A DNA stretch of 35,502 nt from Bacillota bacterium (GCA_029008595.1 JAQXJH010000042.1:1-35502); one strand, 5' to 3'; counted from the first letter of the stretch, positions 14,069 to 22,259 are shown. The notes: a model not told the origin generated them from the letters alone. Program-made: numbers and translations.

Positions 14069-15457
14069 ATGGTACATCAATATAAACTGAACGGCTATAA
14101 TATTGTACTGGACACCTGCAGCGGATCGGTTCACGCGGTGGACGAGATCGCATACGACGTGATCGCACGTTACAAAGAAGCTACGGAAGACGAAATCGTT
14201 GCGGAAATGCTGCAGAAATACGGTGACCGTGAAGATGTGACGGAGCAGGAACTGCGGGACTGCGTGGCAGACGTCCGGGCGCTGGAGCAAAGCGGCAAGC
14301 TCTTTACGCCGGATGATTATGAAACGATCGCCGGAGAACTGAAAAAACGCAGCGGAAACGTGGTAAAGGCGCTTTGCCTGCACGTTGCCCACACCTGCAA
14401 CCTGAACTGCACCTATTGCTTTGCGAGTCAGGGCAAATATCAGGGAGAACGCGCGCTGATGAGCTTTGAGGTCGGAAAGCGTGCACTCGATTTTCTGATC
14501 GAAAATTCCGGCACGCGCACCAATCTGGAGGTGGATTTCTTCGGCGGAGAACCGCTGATGAACTGGGACGTCTGCAAGCGGCTGGTTGCCTATGCCCGCA
14601 CGCAGGAACCGCTGCACCAGAAAAACTTCCGCTTTACGCTGACCACCAACGGGATGCTGATCGATGACGACGTGATCGATTTTGCCAACCGGGAAATGAG
14701 CAACGTCGTGCTGAGTCTTGACGGCCGCCGCGAGATTCACGACCGGCTGCGCAGGGATTACGCCGGCAACGGCAGCTACGACCGCATTGTGCCGAAATTT
14801 CAGGAGCTGGTACGCCGCCGCGGCGGAAAAAACTATTATATGCGCGGCACGTTCACGCACAACAATACCGATTTCACCAACGATATTTTCCACATGGCCG
14901 ATCTCGGCTTTACCGAGCTGAGCATGGAGCCTGTCGTCTGCGCGCCGGGCGATCCGTATGCGCTGACCAGGGAAGACCTTCCCGTCGTGATGGAGCAATA
15001 TGAAATTCTTGCCCGGGAAATGATCCGCCGCAAAAAAGAAGGACGCGGCTTCACCTTTTACCATTATATGCTCGACCTGACCGAAGGGCCGTGCATTTAT
15101 AAGCGGATCTCCGGCTGCGGCTCGGGAACGGAATATATGGCTGTCACCCCGTGGGGCGAGCTGTTCCCGTGCCATCAGTTCGTCGGGGATCCGAAATACA
15201 GTCTCGGCAACATCTGGGACGGCGTAACGAATTCCGCGCTGCGCGAGGAATTCCGGCAGTGCAACGCGTATGCCCGCCCCGAATGCCGCGATTGCTGGGC
15301 AAAGCTTTACTGCTCCGGCGGCTGCGCTGCAAACGCTTACCACGCGACCGGAAGCATCCGCGGAACATATGAATACGGCTGCGAGCTGTTCCGCAAGCGG
15401 ATGGAATGCGCCGTGATGATCCAGGTTGCCGAAAAGCTCGGCAGCAGCGCAGAATAA
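14069..15457 (+). CDS. SCIFF maturase, radical SAM/SPASM thioether synthase
   Basis: This 462-residue enzyme starts with a RiPP-recognition-like region (about 1-95, MVHQYKLNGYNIVLDTCSGSV). The radical SAM core has CNLNCTYC (Cys110, 114 and 117 binding the SAM cluster), then FFGGEPLMNW and TTNGMLI. The C-terminal SPASM region has cysteines in GPCIYKRISGCGSGTEYMAV, LFPCHQF, CRDCWAKLYCSGGC and GCELF, for auxiliary clusters. It corresponds to CteB/Tte1186, which forms a Cys-Thr thioether in the partner peptide. The start has AGAAGGAACAG upstream and is the natural family start. The enzyme looks intact even though the peptide lacks the usual Thr37. Confidence 0.96.
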   Translation: MVHQYKLNGYNIVLDTCSGSVHAVDEIAYDVIARYKEATEDEIVAEMLQKYGDREDVTEQELRDCVADVRALEQSGKLFTPDDYETIAGELKKRSGNVVKALCLHVAHTCNLNCTYCFASQGKYQGERALMSFEVGKRALDFLIENSGTRTNLEVDFFGGEPLMNWDVCKRLVAYARTQEPLHQKNFRFTLTTNGMLIDDDVIDFANREMSNVVLSLDGRREIHDRLRRDYAGNGSYDRIVPKFQELVRRRGGKNYYMRGTFTHNNTDFTNDIFHMADLGFTELSMEPVVCAPGDPYALTREDLPVVMEQYEILAREMIRRKKEGRGFTFYHYMLDLTEGPCIYKRISGCGSGTEYMAVTPWGELFPCHQFVGDPKYSLGNIWDGVTNSALREEFRQCNAYARPECRDCWAKLYCSGGCAANAYHATGSIRGTYEYGCELFRKRMECAVMIQVAEKLGSSAE

Positions 15458-15493
15458 TTCCGCCGCAGCAGAAAGAAAGGAAGGACCGCACCG

Positions 15494-16264
15494 ATGGAAA
15501 CAGCATCCTCTTCGCCGCGCAGGATCCATCTGATGGACGAAGTCCGCGGTTTTGCAGTTTTCTGCATGGTGTTCTATCATGCATTTTATCTGATCGCGTT
15601 TTTATTCGGCACGGACTGGATGGCACAGGTCTTTCGCTTTTTTATGCCGGCCGAACCGTACTTCGCCGCCGCATTCATTCTGATCTCCGGAATATCGTCG
15701 CAGCTTTCCCGCAGCAATCTGCTGCGCGGCGCAAAGCTGCTCGGCATTGCGCTGATCGTTACGCTCGCCACGCGGATCGTCGTACCGGAGGAGACCATCT
15801 GGTTCGGTGTGCTGCATCTGCTTGCCGTCTGCATGCTGCTGTTCGGCGCGCTGCAGAAACCGCTGGCAAAAATCCCGTTCTGGCCGGGCTTTCTGCTTTG
15901 TGCCGTTCTGTTTTTCTTTTCCTGCGGGCTGGCGTTCGGCGCTGTTCCCTATCTTGGTCTGCCCGGTGTTCCCGCGCTGCAGCTGAACGCGATGAGCCCC
16001 GATTACCGCTTCGGCTTTCCGTTCGGCTTCCGCGCGCCGGACTTTGCTTCGGCCGATTATTTTCCGCTTCTGCCCTGGCTCTTCATGTTCCTGGCCGGAA
16101 CGTTTCTCGGCCGGTTCGCCAAAGCAGGAAAATTTCCCGAATTCATGTACAAAAGCCGCATCCCGTTCTTTTCTTGGATCGGCCGCCATGCGCTGATCAT
16201 CTATGTGCTGCACCAGCCGGTCATTTACGGCATCATGCTGCTGATCACCGCGCTGCGCGGATAA
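15494..16264 (+). CDS. DUF1624 / HGSNAT-like membrane acetyltransferase
   Basis: The 256-residue membrane protein begins IHLMDEVRGFAVFCMVFYHA, the DUF1624 signature shared with lysosomal heparan-alpha-glucosaminide N-acetyltransferase; the Arg-Gly and His in this motif are conserved. About seven membrane segments follow, ending with SWIGRHALIIYVLHQPVIYG, also typical. Related bacterial proteins are mostly uncharacterised. It starts 36 bp after the maturase with a GAAAGGAAGG site and no terminator between, so it is likely co-transcribed with the SCIFF genes, but it is not a recognised part of SCIFF pathways. A bidirectional terminator follows. Confidence 0.88.
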   Translation: METASSSPRRIHLMDEVRGFAVFCMVFYHAFYLIAFLFGTDWMAQVFRFFMPAEPYFAAAFILISGISSQLSRSNLLRGAKLLGIALIVTLATRIVVPEETIWFGVLHLLAVCMLLFGALQKPLAKIPFWPGFLLCAVLFFFSCGLAFGAVPYLGLPGVPALQLNAMSPDYRFGFPFGFRAPDFASADYFPLLPWLFMFLAGTFLGRFAKAGKFPEFMYKSRIPFFSWIGRHALIIYVLHQPVIYGIMLLITALRG

Positions 16265-16293
16265 GAGCGCCCGGAAACCGAAAGAAAAATGCC

Positions 16294-16338
16294 AAAGAGC
16301 CTGCGTTCCCGAAAAAAACGGGAAGCGCAGGCTCTTTT
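16294..16338. terminator. bidirectional terminator
   Basis: AAAGAGCCTGCG-TTCCCG (16294-16311) pairs with CGGGAAGCGCAGGCTCTTTT (16319-16338) with one bulge. T-runs on both strands fit the end of the acetyltransferase gene and of the convergent nanE cluster. Confidence 0.92.
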
Positions 16339-16363
16339 ACTTTTGCAGACCGTCAGGATCCTG

Positions 16364-17293
16364 TTACAGGTGTTCACTGGAACCGGCGGCACGGATAAAC
16401 TTTTTGCCGTCAAACAGAAACGCTCCGTAGCCGACCCCCGCCTTATGCCCGCTCTGCAGCCAATCGGCATAGGCCCGCTGGAACGAGGTATTGCGCGGCA
16501 GCTGGTCGATGGGCTTCTGGGCGTCGGCGCCGTAGATCCGCCATGCATCGCTGAAGGTATCGGTCTCCTTGGAAAAAATGGGATCAAAGTCATGCATGAA
16601 CGACACGACGTTGGAGGTTTTCGGCAGCATCTGATCGTGCGGCGGATAAAGCAGCCAGGAATAGCAGGTGAAGAGCACAGGCTTGCCCGGGAATTCCCCG
16701 CGGTAAAATTCATATGCGCGGCGGTAGCTGTCCTCGCGCAGCTCTTTGGTCAGCGGCCCGGCGGACGGAATGTGCATGATCAGCGCCCGGTCGCCCTTTT
16801 TCACGGTGATCCCGCCGGCTGTGTAGCTTTCCCCGCGGAAATTGTCAAACTCATACTGCAGCCGCCCCAGCGCAAAACGGGAAAGGCTGTAGAACCCGGC
16901 GTCCCAGTTGCGCGTAAACACGCCCCAGATCCCATAAACGTTCCGGCATTCCGCCAGCTTGTAATGCAGATCCATCATGGTATCGTGAAAGATTTCGTCG
17001 GAAATTCCGCGTGCGCGGTACCGTTCGTGCAGCTCCTGCGCGTTCCAGCAAAGGAAGACGAGCGACGCGGTGTAGCTGTGGATGCCGCAGTCCTCCGCAA
17101 GCTTGTCCAGCCGTTCAAAAACCTCTCCGCCGTTTTCCTCGGGGTTTTCCATATACCCGGCGCAAAGCTCCGTCAGGGCCTTTTCGTGCTTTTCCATCAG
17201 CACTTTTCCCGCGCTGCAGAGCGTTGTCCGCGCTTCTGCCGGAAAATCGAGCAGTTCCATCAGATCCGGAAGATAATCATTGGGTCGTTTCAT
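16364..17293 (-). CDS. GNAT_C-type acyltransferase domain protein
   Basis: The 309-residue soluble protein resembles clostridial proteins annotated 'acyltransferase domain-containing', with an N-terminal helical NAT_N-like part (about 1-130) and a C-terminal GNAT_C-like domain (about 130-300). A recognisable block is YGIWGVFTRNWDAGFYSLSR. Other conserved-looking blocks are FYRGEFPGKPVLFTCYSWLL and SFMHDFDPIF. No acyl-CoA-binding loop of the standard GNAT type was seen. It starts 62 bp after the ROK kinase gene, so it may acetylate or otherwise modify an amino-sugar intermediate, but this rests on position alone. The start has GAAAGGAA upstream. Confidence 0.75.
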   Translation of the reverse strand: MKRPNDYLPDLMELLDFPAEARTTLCSAGKVLMEKHEKALTELCAGYMENPEENGGEVFERLDKLAEDCGIHSYTASLVFLCWNAQELHERYRARGISDEIFHDTMMDLHYKLAECRNVYGIWGVFTRNWDAGFYSLSRFALGRLQYEFDNFRGESYTAGGITVKKGDRALIMHIPSAGPLTKELREDSYRRAYEFYRGEFPGKPVLFTCYSWLLYPPHDQMLPKTSNVVSFMHDFDPIFSKETDTFSDAWRIYGADAQKPIDQLPRNTSFQRAYADWLQSGHKAGVGYGAFLFDGKKFIRAAGSSEHL

Positions 17294-17355
17294 GTTGCGA
17301 TCGATTCCTTTCTCTTTTTCAAAAATTCATCACGGCTGAATAAAACGCAGCAGTG

Positions 17356-18249
17356 TCAGATCCCGTTGACGGAAGCAAACGCGCCGAACAGCCCCGCGTG
17401 ATTCCCCAGCGCGGCGCTGACCAGCCTGACACCCCGGAAGCTTTGCATGACCATCTGCGGGACGCGCTCCTGCAGCAGCTGCAGCACATACGGCTCGCGC
17501 ATGATGCCGCCGCCCAGTACGATCGCCTCCGGTTCAAACGTATGAACCAGCGAGGCCAGGCCAACCGCGACCTCTTCGCACCAGCCGTCCACCACCGCGC
17601 GCACGCGATCATCCCCGGCGCGGAGCGCTTCAAACAGGGAGCGCCCGTTCCATTCTCCTCCGAGGGCCTCCGCCGCCATGCGGGAAAGCGCGCCGGTGGA
17701 GGCATACGCTTCGTAGCAGCCGCGGCCGCCGCAGGTGCACGGTTTTCCGCCCGCGTGGGTGATCATATGGCCAAGCTCCCCTGCCGAGCCGTTCCTGCCG
17801 GCGTAAAGGCGGCCGTTCAGCACGATTGCGCCGCCGATCCCCGTGCCGTAGGTGACGCAGAGAAAATTTTCAAAGTCCCTTGCAGCACCGAATTTTGCTT
17901 CTCCCAGCGCAGCGGCGTTGACGTCGTTTTCCACCGCAGCCGGGACTTCGAAGGCCTCACGCAGCGTTTTGCCGATCTGCGTTCCGGTGTAGCCGGGAAC
18001 ATTGTCCGTCGCATAAAGGATGGAGCCTTCGGCGCGGTTCACCTGGCCGCAGGTTGACACGCCGATTGCTTCAAACGAACCGCGGCGCTGCTCCGCAAGC
18101 GAGACCACCCGCCCGAGCAGCGCTCTGCCGCCCTCTTCGGCATGGGTCGGGGTCTCCCCTTCGTCAAAAAGCCTTCCTTCGGCGGAGATCATGCCGTATT
18201 TGATGCTCGTTCCGCCGATATCCAGCACAAAGGTCTGTTTCATGGTCAT
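17356..18249 (-). CDS. ROK family sugar kinase, probable N-acetylmannosamine kinase
   Basis: The 297-residue protein shows the ROK phosphate-binding loop FVLDIGGTSIKYG, the ENDVNAAALGE block, the catalytic-site TYGTGIGGAIV, and the zinc site GH-x(n)-CTCGGRGCYE with GHMITHAGGKPCTCGGRGC. It has no DNA-binding domain, so it is a kinase rather than a ROK repressor. The ATG at 18249 was chosen for its AAAGGA site seven bases upstream. It lies 28 bp after nanE, so ManNAc is the most likely substrate, giving ManNAc-6-phosphate for NanE. Glucokinase is the alternative and cannot be excluded from sequence. Confidence 0.9.
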   Translation of the reverse strand: MTMKQTFVLDIGGTSIKYGMISAEGRLFDEGETPTHAEEGGRALLGRVVSLAEQRRGSFEAIGVSTCGQVNRAEGSILYATDNVPGYTGTQIGKTLREAFEVPAAVENDVNAAALGEAKFGAARDFENFLCVTYGTGIGGAIVLNGRLYAGRNGSAGELGHMITHAGGKPCTCGGRGCYEAYASTGALSRMAAEALGGEWNGRSLFEALRAGDDRVRAVVDGWCEEVAVGLASLVHTFEPEAIVLGGGIMREPYVLQLLQERVPQMVMQSFRGVRLVSAALGNHAGLFGAFASVNGI

Positions 18250-18277
18250 TTCGTTTCCTTTCCGCCGCGTCTCCGCT

Positions 18278-18970
18278 TTACAGCACCGCAGTGAAGCGCC
18301 GGGTGATCTCCAGCGGACGGGTGATCGCGCCGCCGACGACCGCGCACCACGCGCCTGCATCCAGCGCTTTGCGCAGCTGCTCCGGATAGTGGATGCCGCC
18401 TTCGGCGATCACCGGAACGGAAAGCTCGCTTGCCGCGCGCGCAACAAACGGCAGATCCGGCAGCGCCGTACCCTTTGTATAGGGCGTATAGCCCGCCATG
18501 GTCGTTCCGACGCAGTCGAACCCGATCTCCGCGGCATGTCTGGCTTCTTCAAAGCAGGAGCAGTCCGCCATGAAGATCTGATCCGGATATTTTGCGCGGA
18601 CTTCGGCAAAAATTTCTTCCAGCGTTTTTCCCCCGGTGCGCAGCCGGTCGGTCGCGTCCATTGCAATAATGCTTACGCCGCACGCCGCCAGGGCATCGAC
18701 CTCCTTCATGGTCGGAGTGATGTAAACGTCGCTGTCCGCGTAAACCTGCTTGATGATTCCGATCACCGGCAGGGAAACCGTCTTTTTGATCTCCGTGATA
18801 TCCTCCACCGTGTTGGCGCGGATTCCGCCGGCCCCTCCCATGGAAGCCGCCAGCGCCATACGCGACATGATAAACGAGCTGTGCAGGGGTTCGTCCTCCA
18901 ACGCCTGACAGGAAACAATCAGCTTTCCTTTTACGGCGTCAAACACCTTCTGTTTTTCCGCGCTTGCCAT
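18278..18970 (-). CDS. nanE: N-acetylmannosamine-6-phosphate 2-epimerase
   Basis: The 230-residue (beta/alpha)8 protein matches NanE. It has [17 protein letters not shown] near the start, [30 protein letters not shown] with the catalytic Lys region, [19 protein letters not shown] and [14 protein letters not shown]. It converts ManNAc-6-P to GlcNAc-6-P in sialic acid and ManNAc catabolism. The start is uncertain: ATG 18970 gives the best alignment with the family, while ATG 18982 is nearer the promoter. No sialidase, NanA or transporter is in the window, so the substrate may come from elsewhere in the genome or from cell-wall ManNAc. Confidence 0.94.
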   Translation of the reverse strand: MASAEKQKVFDAVKGKLIVSCQALEDEPLHSSFIMSRMALAASMGGAGGIRANTVEDITEIKKTVSLPVIGIIKQVYADSDVYITPTMKEVDALAACGVSIIAMDATDRLRTGGKTLEEIFAEVRAKYPDQIFMADCSCFEEARHAAEIGFDCVGTTMAGYTPYTKGTALPDLPFVARAASELSVPVIAEGGIHYPEQLRKALDAGAWCAVVGGAITRPLEITRRFTAVL

Positions 18971-19080
18971 CCTTAACACCATTTCCTTTCCGTGATCCGC
19001 TTCCGACAAAGCTGTGCCGGAAAAATCCGTGCCGTTTGCGGCACCCGGCGCATCAAATATCCTCGCGCAAACTTTTTTCT

Positions 19081-19109
19081 ATTGTAGCATGCCGCTTCGC
19101 CGAATTCAA
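19081..19109 (-). promoter_or_regulatory. promoter of the nanE-ROK-acyltransferase cluster
   Basis: On the minus strand TTGAAT (19104-19109) and TACAAT (19081-19086) are separated by 17 bp, with a start near 19074 and about 100 nt of leader. Confidence 0.75.
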
Positions 19110-19110
19110 C

Positions 19111-19148
19111 CTGCGCACCGAAAGCGCATAAAATTTGATGGTGCGCAG
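19111..19148. promoter_or_regulatory. inverted repeat between the nanE and fba promoters
   Basis: CTGCGCACC (19111-19119) and GGTGCGCAG (19140-19148) are perfect 9-bp inverted arms with a 20-bp spacer, directly upstream of the nanE -35 box. It could bind a regulator of amino-sugar genes; none is encoded nearby. Confidence 0.55.
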
Positions 19149-19162
19149 AGCGTCCGGATGTG

Positions 19163-19201
19163 AAAAAATTGCGAATTTTTTGCCGAAGCCATGCTTCCGG
19201 C
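19163..19201. other. short dyads upstream of the fba promoter
   Basis: Two small symmetrical elements stand side by side: AAAAAATT-gcg-AATTTTTT (19163-19181) and GCCGAAGC-cat-GCTTCcGGC (19182-19201). They end exactly where the fba -35 box begins. The first is AT-rich and could bend DNA or act as an UP-like element; no function is shown. Confidence 0.4.
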
Positions 19202-19229
19202 TTGATTTTTGTCCGCAATCGGGTATAAT
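19202..19229 (+). promoter_or_regulatory. fba promoter
   Basis: TTGATT (19202-19207) and a perfect TATAAT (19224-19229) are separated by 16 bp. The start is near 19236, with a short leader and a CGGAGGAAG ribosome binding site. Confidence 0.82.
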
Positions 19230-19273
19230 AAAAAATAGTTAAAATTTTATCAGAAAAACGGAGGAAGTTTCTT

Positions 19274-20137
19274 ATGCTGGTTTCTGCAAAAGAAATGCTG
19301 ACCAAAGCAAAGGCAGGCCACTATGCGGTCGGTCAGTTCAACATCAACAATCTGGAATGGACAAAGGCCGTTCTGCTCACCGCGCAGGAATGCAATTCCC
19401 CGGTGATCCTCGGCGTTTCCGAAGGCGCCGGCAAATACATGTGCGGGTTCAAGACCGTTGCCGCCATGGTCAAGGCGATGATCGATTCGCTGGGCATCAC
19501 CGTTCCGGTGGCGCTGCACCTGGACCACGGCACCTATGAAGGCGCTAAAGCCTGCATCGAAGCCGGCTTCTCCTCCATCATGTTCGACGGTTCCCATTAC
19601 CCGATCGACGAGAACATTGAGAAAACGAAAGAGCTGGTTGCGATCACCCGCGACAAGGGGATGTCCATCGAAGCCGAAGTCGGTTCCATCGGCGGCGAGG
19701 AAGACGGCGTTGTCGGGATGGGCGAATGTGCCGACCCGAAGGAATGCAAAATGATCGCCGACCTCGGCGTTACGATGCTGGCTGCCGGCATCGGCAACAT
19801 TCACGGCAAATATCCGGCAAACTGGCCGGGCCTCCGCTTTGACGTTCTGGAAAACGTTCAGGCGCTCACCGGTGCAATGCCCCTCGTGCTGCACGGCGGC
19901 ACCGGCATCCCGGACGACATGATCAAAAAAGCGATCGATCTCGGCGTTTCCAAGATCAACGTCAATACCGAATGCCAGCTTTCGTTTGCTGCTGCGACCC
20001 GCGCCTATATTGAAGCAGGCAAGGATCTGCAGGGCAAGGGCTTTGATCCCCGCAAGCTGCTTGCGCCGGGCTTTGAAGCCATCAAGCAGACCGTCAAGGA
20101 AAAAATGGAGCTGTTCGGTTCCGTCAACAAGGCCTGA
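19274..20137 (+). CDS. fba: class II fructose-bisphosphate aldolase
   Basis: The 287-residue protein is a zinc-dependent class II aldolase cleaving fructose-1,6-bisphosphate to dihydroxyacetone phosphate and glyceraldehyde-3-phosphate in glycolysis. Visible motifs are VPVALHLDHGTYEGA (catalytic Asp and zinc His), GFSSIMFDGSHYP, AEVGSIGGEEDG, GIGNIHGKYP with a zinc His, LVLHGGTGIPDD with a zinc His, and KINVNTECQ. Length and motifs also fit tagatose-bisphosphate aldolases of the same family, but the strong own promoter and single-gene arrangement favour the housekeeping enzyme. It ends at a strong terminator. Confidence 0.95.
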   Translation: MLVSAKEMLTKAKAGHYAVGQFNINNLEWTKAVLLTAQECNSPVILGVSEGAGKYMCGFKTVAAMVKAMIDSLGITVPVALHLDHGTYEGAKACIEAGFSSIMFDGSHYPIDENIEKTKELVAITRDKGMSIEAEVGSIGGEEDGVVGMGECADPKECKMIADLGVTMLAAGIGNIHGKYPANWPGLRFDVLENVQALTGAMPLVLHGGTGIPDDMIKKAIDLGVSKINVNTECQLSFAAATRAYIEAGKDLQGKGFDPRKLLAPGFEAIKQTVKEKMELFGSVNKA

Positions 20138-20161
20138 TCCGAAAAATCCCTCCAGAATTTC

Positions 20162-20201
20162 AATGCGCTGTCCGCGGCAAATTGCGGACAGCGCATTTTT
20201 T
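20162..20201. terminator. fba terminator, also usable from the minus strand
   Basis: AATGCGCTGTCCGC (20162-20175) pairs perfectly with GCGGACAGCGCATT (20184-20197), followed by a T-run. The minus-strand HAD gene ends 76 bp away and may use the same hairpin, although its T-run on that side is poor. Confidence 0.92.
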
Positions 20202-20277
20202 GTTTTTTTCAGAAGCAAAACGATCCCCGTATCCATACGGTTTTCCCGTGCCGCAAAACCGCCTCACCGGCCGCAGC

Positions 20278-21012
20278 TCAGAACAGCAGCTCCGACAGCC
20301 CGGCAAGACTGCGGACGGAAGCCTGCGCGCCGGGCGGAAGCGTATCACAACCGCCGGGCGCAACAAAGATCCCGAAACAGCCGCCGTTTGCGGCGAAGCG
20401 CATGTCGTTGGGCGCATCCCCCACAACGGCGCATTCCTCCGGCAAAAGACCGAAGCGGCTGCAGAAGGCGTTGATAAGATCCGGCGCAGGCTTTGGGCGG
20501 CAGGTTCCGTCGTCGGTGCCGAAGAAGGAAAATTCCTGCCGGATCCCGAGCTGCTGCAGATGGCGCAGGGCGCTTTCCGGCCGGTCGGAGGTCGCCAACC
20601 CCAGCACGCACCCGCGGGCGCGCAGCTTTTGCAGAAGCTCCGGCAGCCCGGGGCAGGTCGGGCAGACGTTGGCAGCTTCACTGCCGGCGCATGCGGTCAG
20701 AAAGCCGGCCGTTTCACCGGCAAACGTCTCCTCTGTCGGAATGCCGTGCCGCTGCAGAACGGAACGGATGGCAAGCGCAACGTCTTCGTTGGTGCCCGCC
20801 ACCAGAGGGCTTTCCGGCTGCGCCTTTCCGCCGGATATTCCGACGGAACACAGCATTTCCCCGCGGAGCAGCGGGCTGCCCCCGCAGTATTTCCGGAGCA
20901 CTGCATCGATCGTCTGCTCCGCAGCGGGGCGCCACAGCGATTCCAGATCCAGCAGAGTTCCGTCCTTGTCGAACAGAATGCCGCGCAGCGGCCGTGTCAT
21001 ACAGCTGAGCAT
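20278..21012 (-). CDS. HAD-superfamily phosphatase
   Basis: The 244-residue protein has HAD motif I ILFDKDGTLLD, motif II in LGLATSDRP, motif III Lys in CRPKPAPD and motif IV VVGDAPNDM. An alpha-helical cap lies between motifs I and II, as in phosphoglycolate phosphatase-like members. The substrate cannot be assigned. The ATG at 21012 has AAGGAG nine bases upstream. It is the last gene of the four-gene minus-strand unit; the gap to the zinc-ribbon gene is 86 bp, without a terminator. Confidence 0.9.
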   Translation of the reverse strand: MLSCMTRPLRGILFDKDGTLLDLESLWRPAAEQTIDAVLRKYCGGSPLLRGEMLCSVGISGGKAQPESPLVAGTNEDVALAIRSVLQRHGIPTEETFAGETAGFLTACAGSEAANVCPTCPGLPELLQKLRARGCVLGLATSDRPESALRHLQQLGIRQEFSFFGTDDGTCRPKPAPDLINAFCSRFGLLPEECAVVGDAPNDMRFAANGGCFGIFVAPGGCDTLPPGAQASVRSLAGLSELLF

Positions 21013-21098
21013 TTTCTCATTCTCCTTCTTCTGACGGAACCGCTTCATTGTCCGCCCGCTGCCTGTTTTTGTCCTGCGTTTTCCTGCATGTCCATTTC

Positions 21099-22196
21099 TC
21101 AATCATTGCGCATGCCGCATTGGTCACAGAAATGGCTGCCCGGCTTCAGCGGGGAACCGCAGGCGCAGCAATGGCCGCTGTGTTCCTCTGCCTCGCCCTG
21201 CTGCTCGGCAGATCGTTCTGCGGCCGGCGCCGGGGGAACATTCTGCTGCGGAGCGTACGGCTGCGCGGGCTGACCGTAGGGAGCCATCGGCGGCGCGGAA
21301 GGAACGCCCGGCTGCGGAGCATACGGCTGCGCGGGCTGACCGTAGGGAGCCATCGGCGGCGCGGAAGGGACGCCCGGCTGCGGAGCGTACGGCTGCGCGG
21401 GCTGACCGTAGGGAGCCATCGGCGGAACGCCGCCGTACAGAGCGGAAACCGCCGCCTGACGTTCCCGCTTCTTTTTGGAATGGCGGACTGCCAGCAGCAC
21501 GATCAGCACGACCAGCACGGCAAAAATGGCTGCGACCACGGCAACGGCGACCCAGTCCGCGCCGCCGGTATACTGCACCGAAAGAAGCACATCGCTGAGA
21601 ACGACTTTCATCGCACTGTCAAGCTCGTCCCCGGTGTACGAAGTCATGGTAAAATTGAAGATCCGGCCGCCGACCACGGTCGTGTACTGCCGTCCGTAAA
21701 CCGTTTCCATGTCGGCATTTCTCGTGAAATCAAGCCGGAGATATTCCTGACCGCCGACGGTCTCCAGACGATAATCGTTCATACGGACTCCGGCGTCCTG
21801 CAGATCTTCCAGCCCGAGCATCTGGTCAACGATCTCATCGAGATCCATGCTGTGCAGCGTCTTCATGCTGCGCGGATATCCGACATAAACGCTGGAGATC
21901 ACCAGTTCGCAGGTAATGTCATAGTCAAATGCGTCAAAGTAAATATTGCCGCTTTCCAGACTGCTGAGCAGATCATCCGCATCCTGACCATAATCGAACA
22001 GGAAATCGTTATCCTCCAGATTATCCCGCATCAGAACGTACCAGTCACCCTCGGGCGCAAAGGTAAACGACAGCTCCGCGTCTTCAATCGTGTAAGTATT
22101 CTGAGCCGAATCTTCCGCGAGCGCCGCTGTTCCGGCAAAGCAGAGACAGAGCGCCGCACAGACTGCTGCGATCAGTTTTTTCATTTTCATTGTCAT
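21099..22196 (-). CDS. membrane-anchored zinc-ribbon protein with proline-rich repeats
   Basis: The 365-residue protein has an N-terminal signal (MKMKKLIAAVCAALCLCFAG, cleavage after ALA near 27). An extracellular domain (about 30-210) has no recognised family, and one membrane helix follows (about 218-242, VAVAVVAAIFAVLVVLIVLL). A basic stop-transfer (RHSKKKRER) leads to three near-identical 22-residue repeats rich in Pro, Gln, Tyr and Ala. The tail is a zinc ribbon, CCACGSPLKPGSHFCDQCG. The topology would place repeats and ribbon in the cytoplasm. Such zinc-ribbon membrane proteins are common in Firmicutes but of unknown role. Confidence 0.85.
   Translation of the reverse strand: MTMKMKKLIAAVCAALCLCFAGTAALAEDSAQNTYTIEDAELSFTFAPEGDWYVLMRDNLEDNDFLFDYGQDADDLLSSLESGNIYFDAFDYDITCELVISSVYVGYPRSMKTLHSMDLDEIVDQMLGLEDLQDAGVRMNDYRLETVGGQEYLRLDFTRNADMETVYGRQYTTVVGGRIFNFTMTSYTGDELDSAMKVVLSDVLLSVQYTGGADWVAVAVVAAIFAVLVVLIVLLAVRHSKKKRERQAAVSALYGGVPPMAPYGQPAQPYAPQPGVPSAPPMAPYGQPAQPYAPQPGVPSAPPMAPYGQPAQPYAPQQNVPPAPAAERSAEQQGEAEEHSGHCCACGSPLKPGSHFCDQCGMRND
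21246..21429 (-). repeat. 66-bp in-frame tandem repeat, about 2.8 copies
   Basis: Copies start at 21246, 21312 and 21378, the last truncated after about 52 bp. They differ at only a couple of positions (for example GAGCGTACGG versus GAGCATACGG). The unit is 22 codons and encodes MAPYGQPAQPYAPQ plus PGVPSAPP. The near identity suggests recent expansion, and copy number may vary between strains. Confidence 0.95.
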
Positions 22197-22259
22197 GACC
22201 GTCCCTTTCTTTCCGCCGCAGGATCCGCGGCATGATCTGTTCGTTTCCGGGGTACGGCG

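Noticed and set aside
13985..15580. 531-codon minus-strand frame opposite the SCIFF maturase
   Set aside because: The maturase motifs on the plus strand are unambiguous; the antisense frame has no recognisable domain or ribosome binding site.
21246..21429. CRISPR-like array
   Set aside because: The repeats are directly adjacent, in frame and translated; there are no unique spacers.
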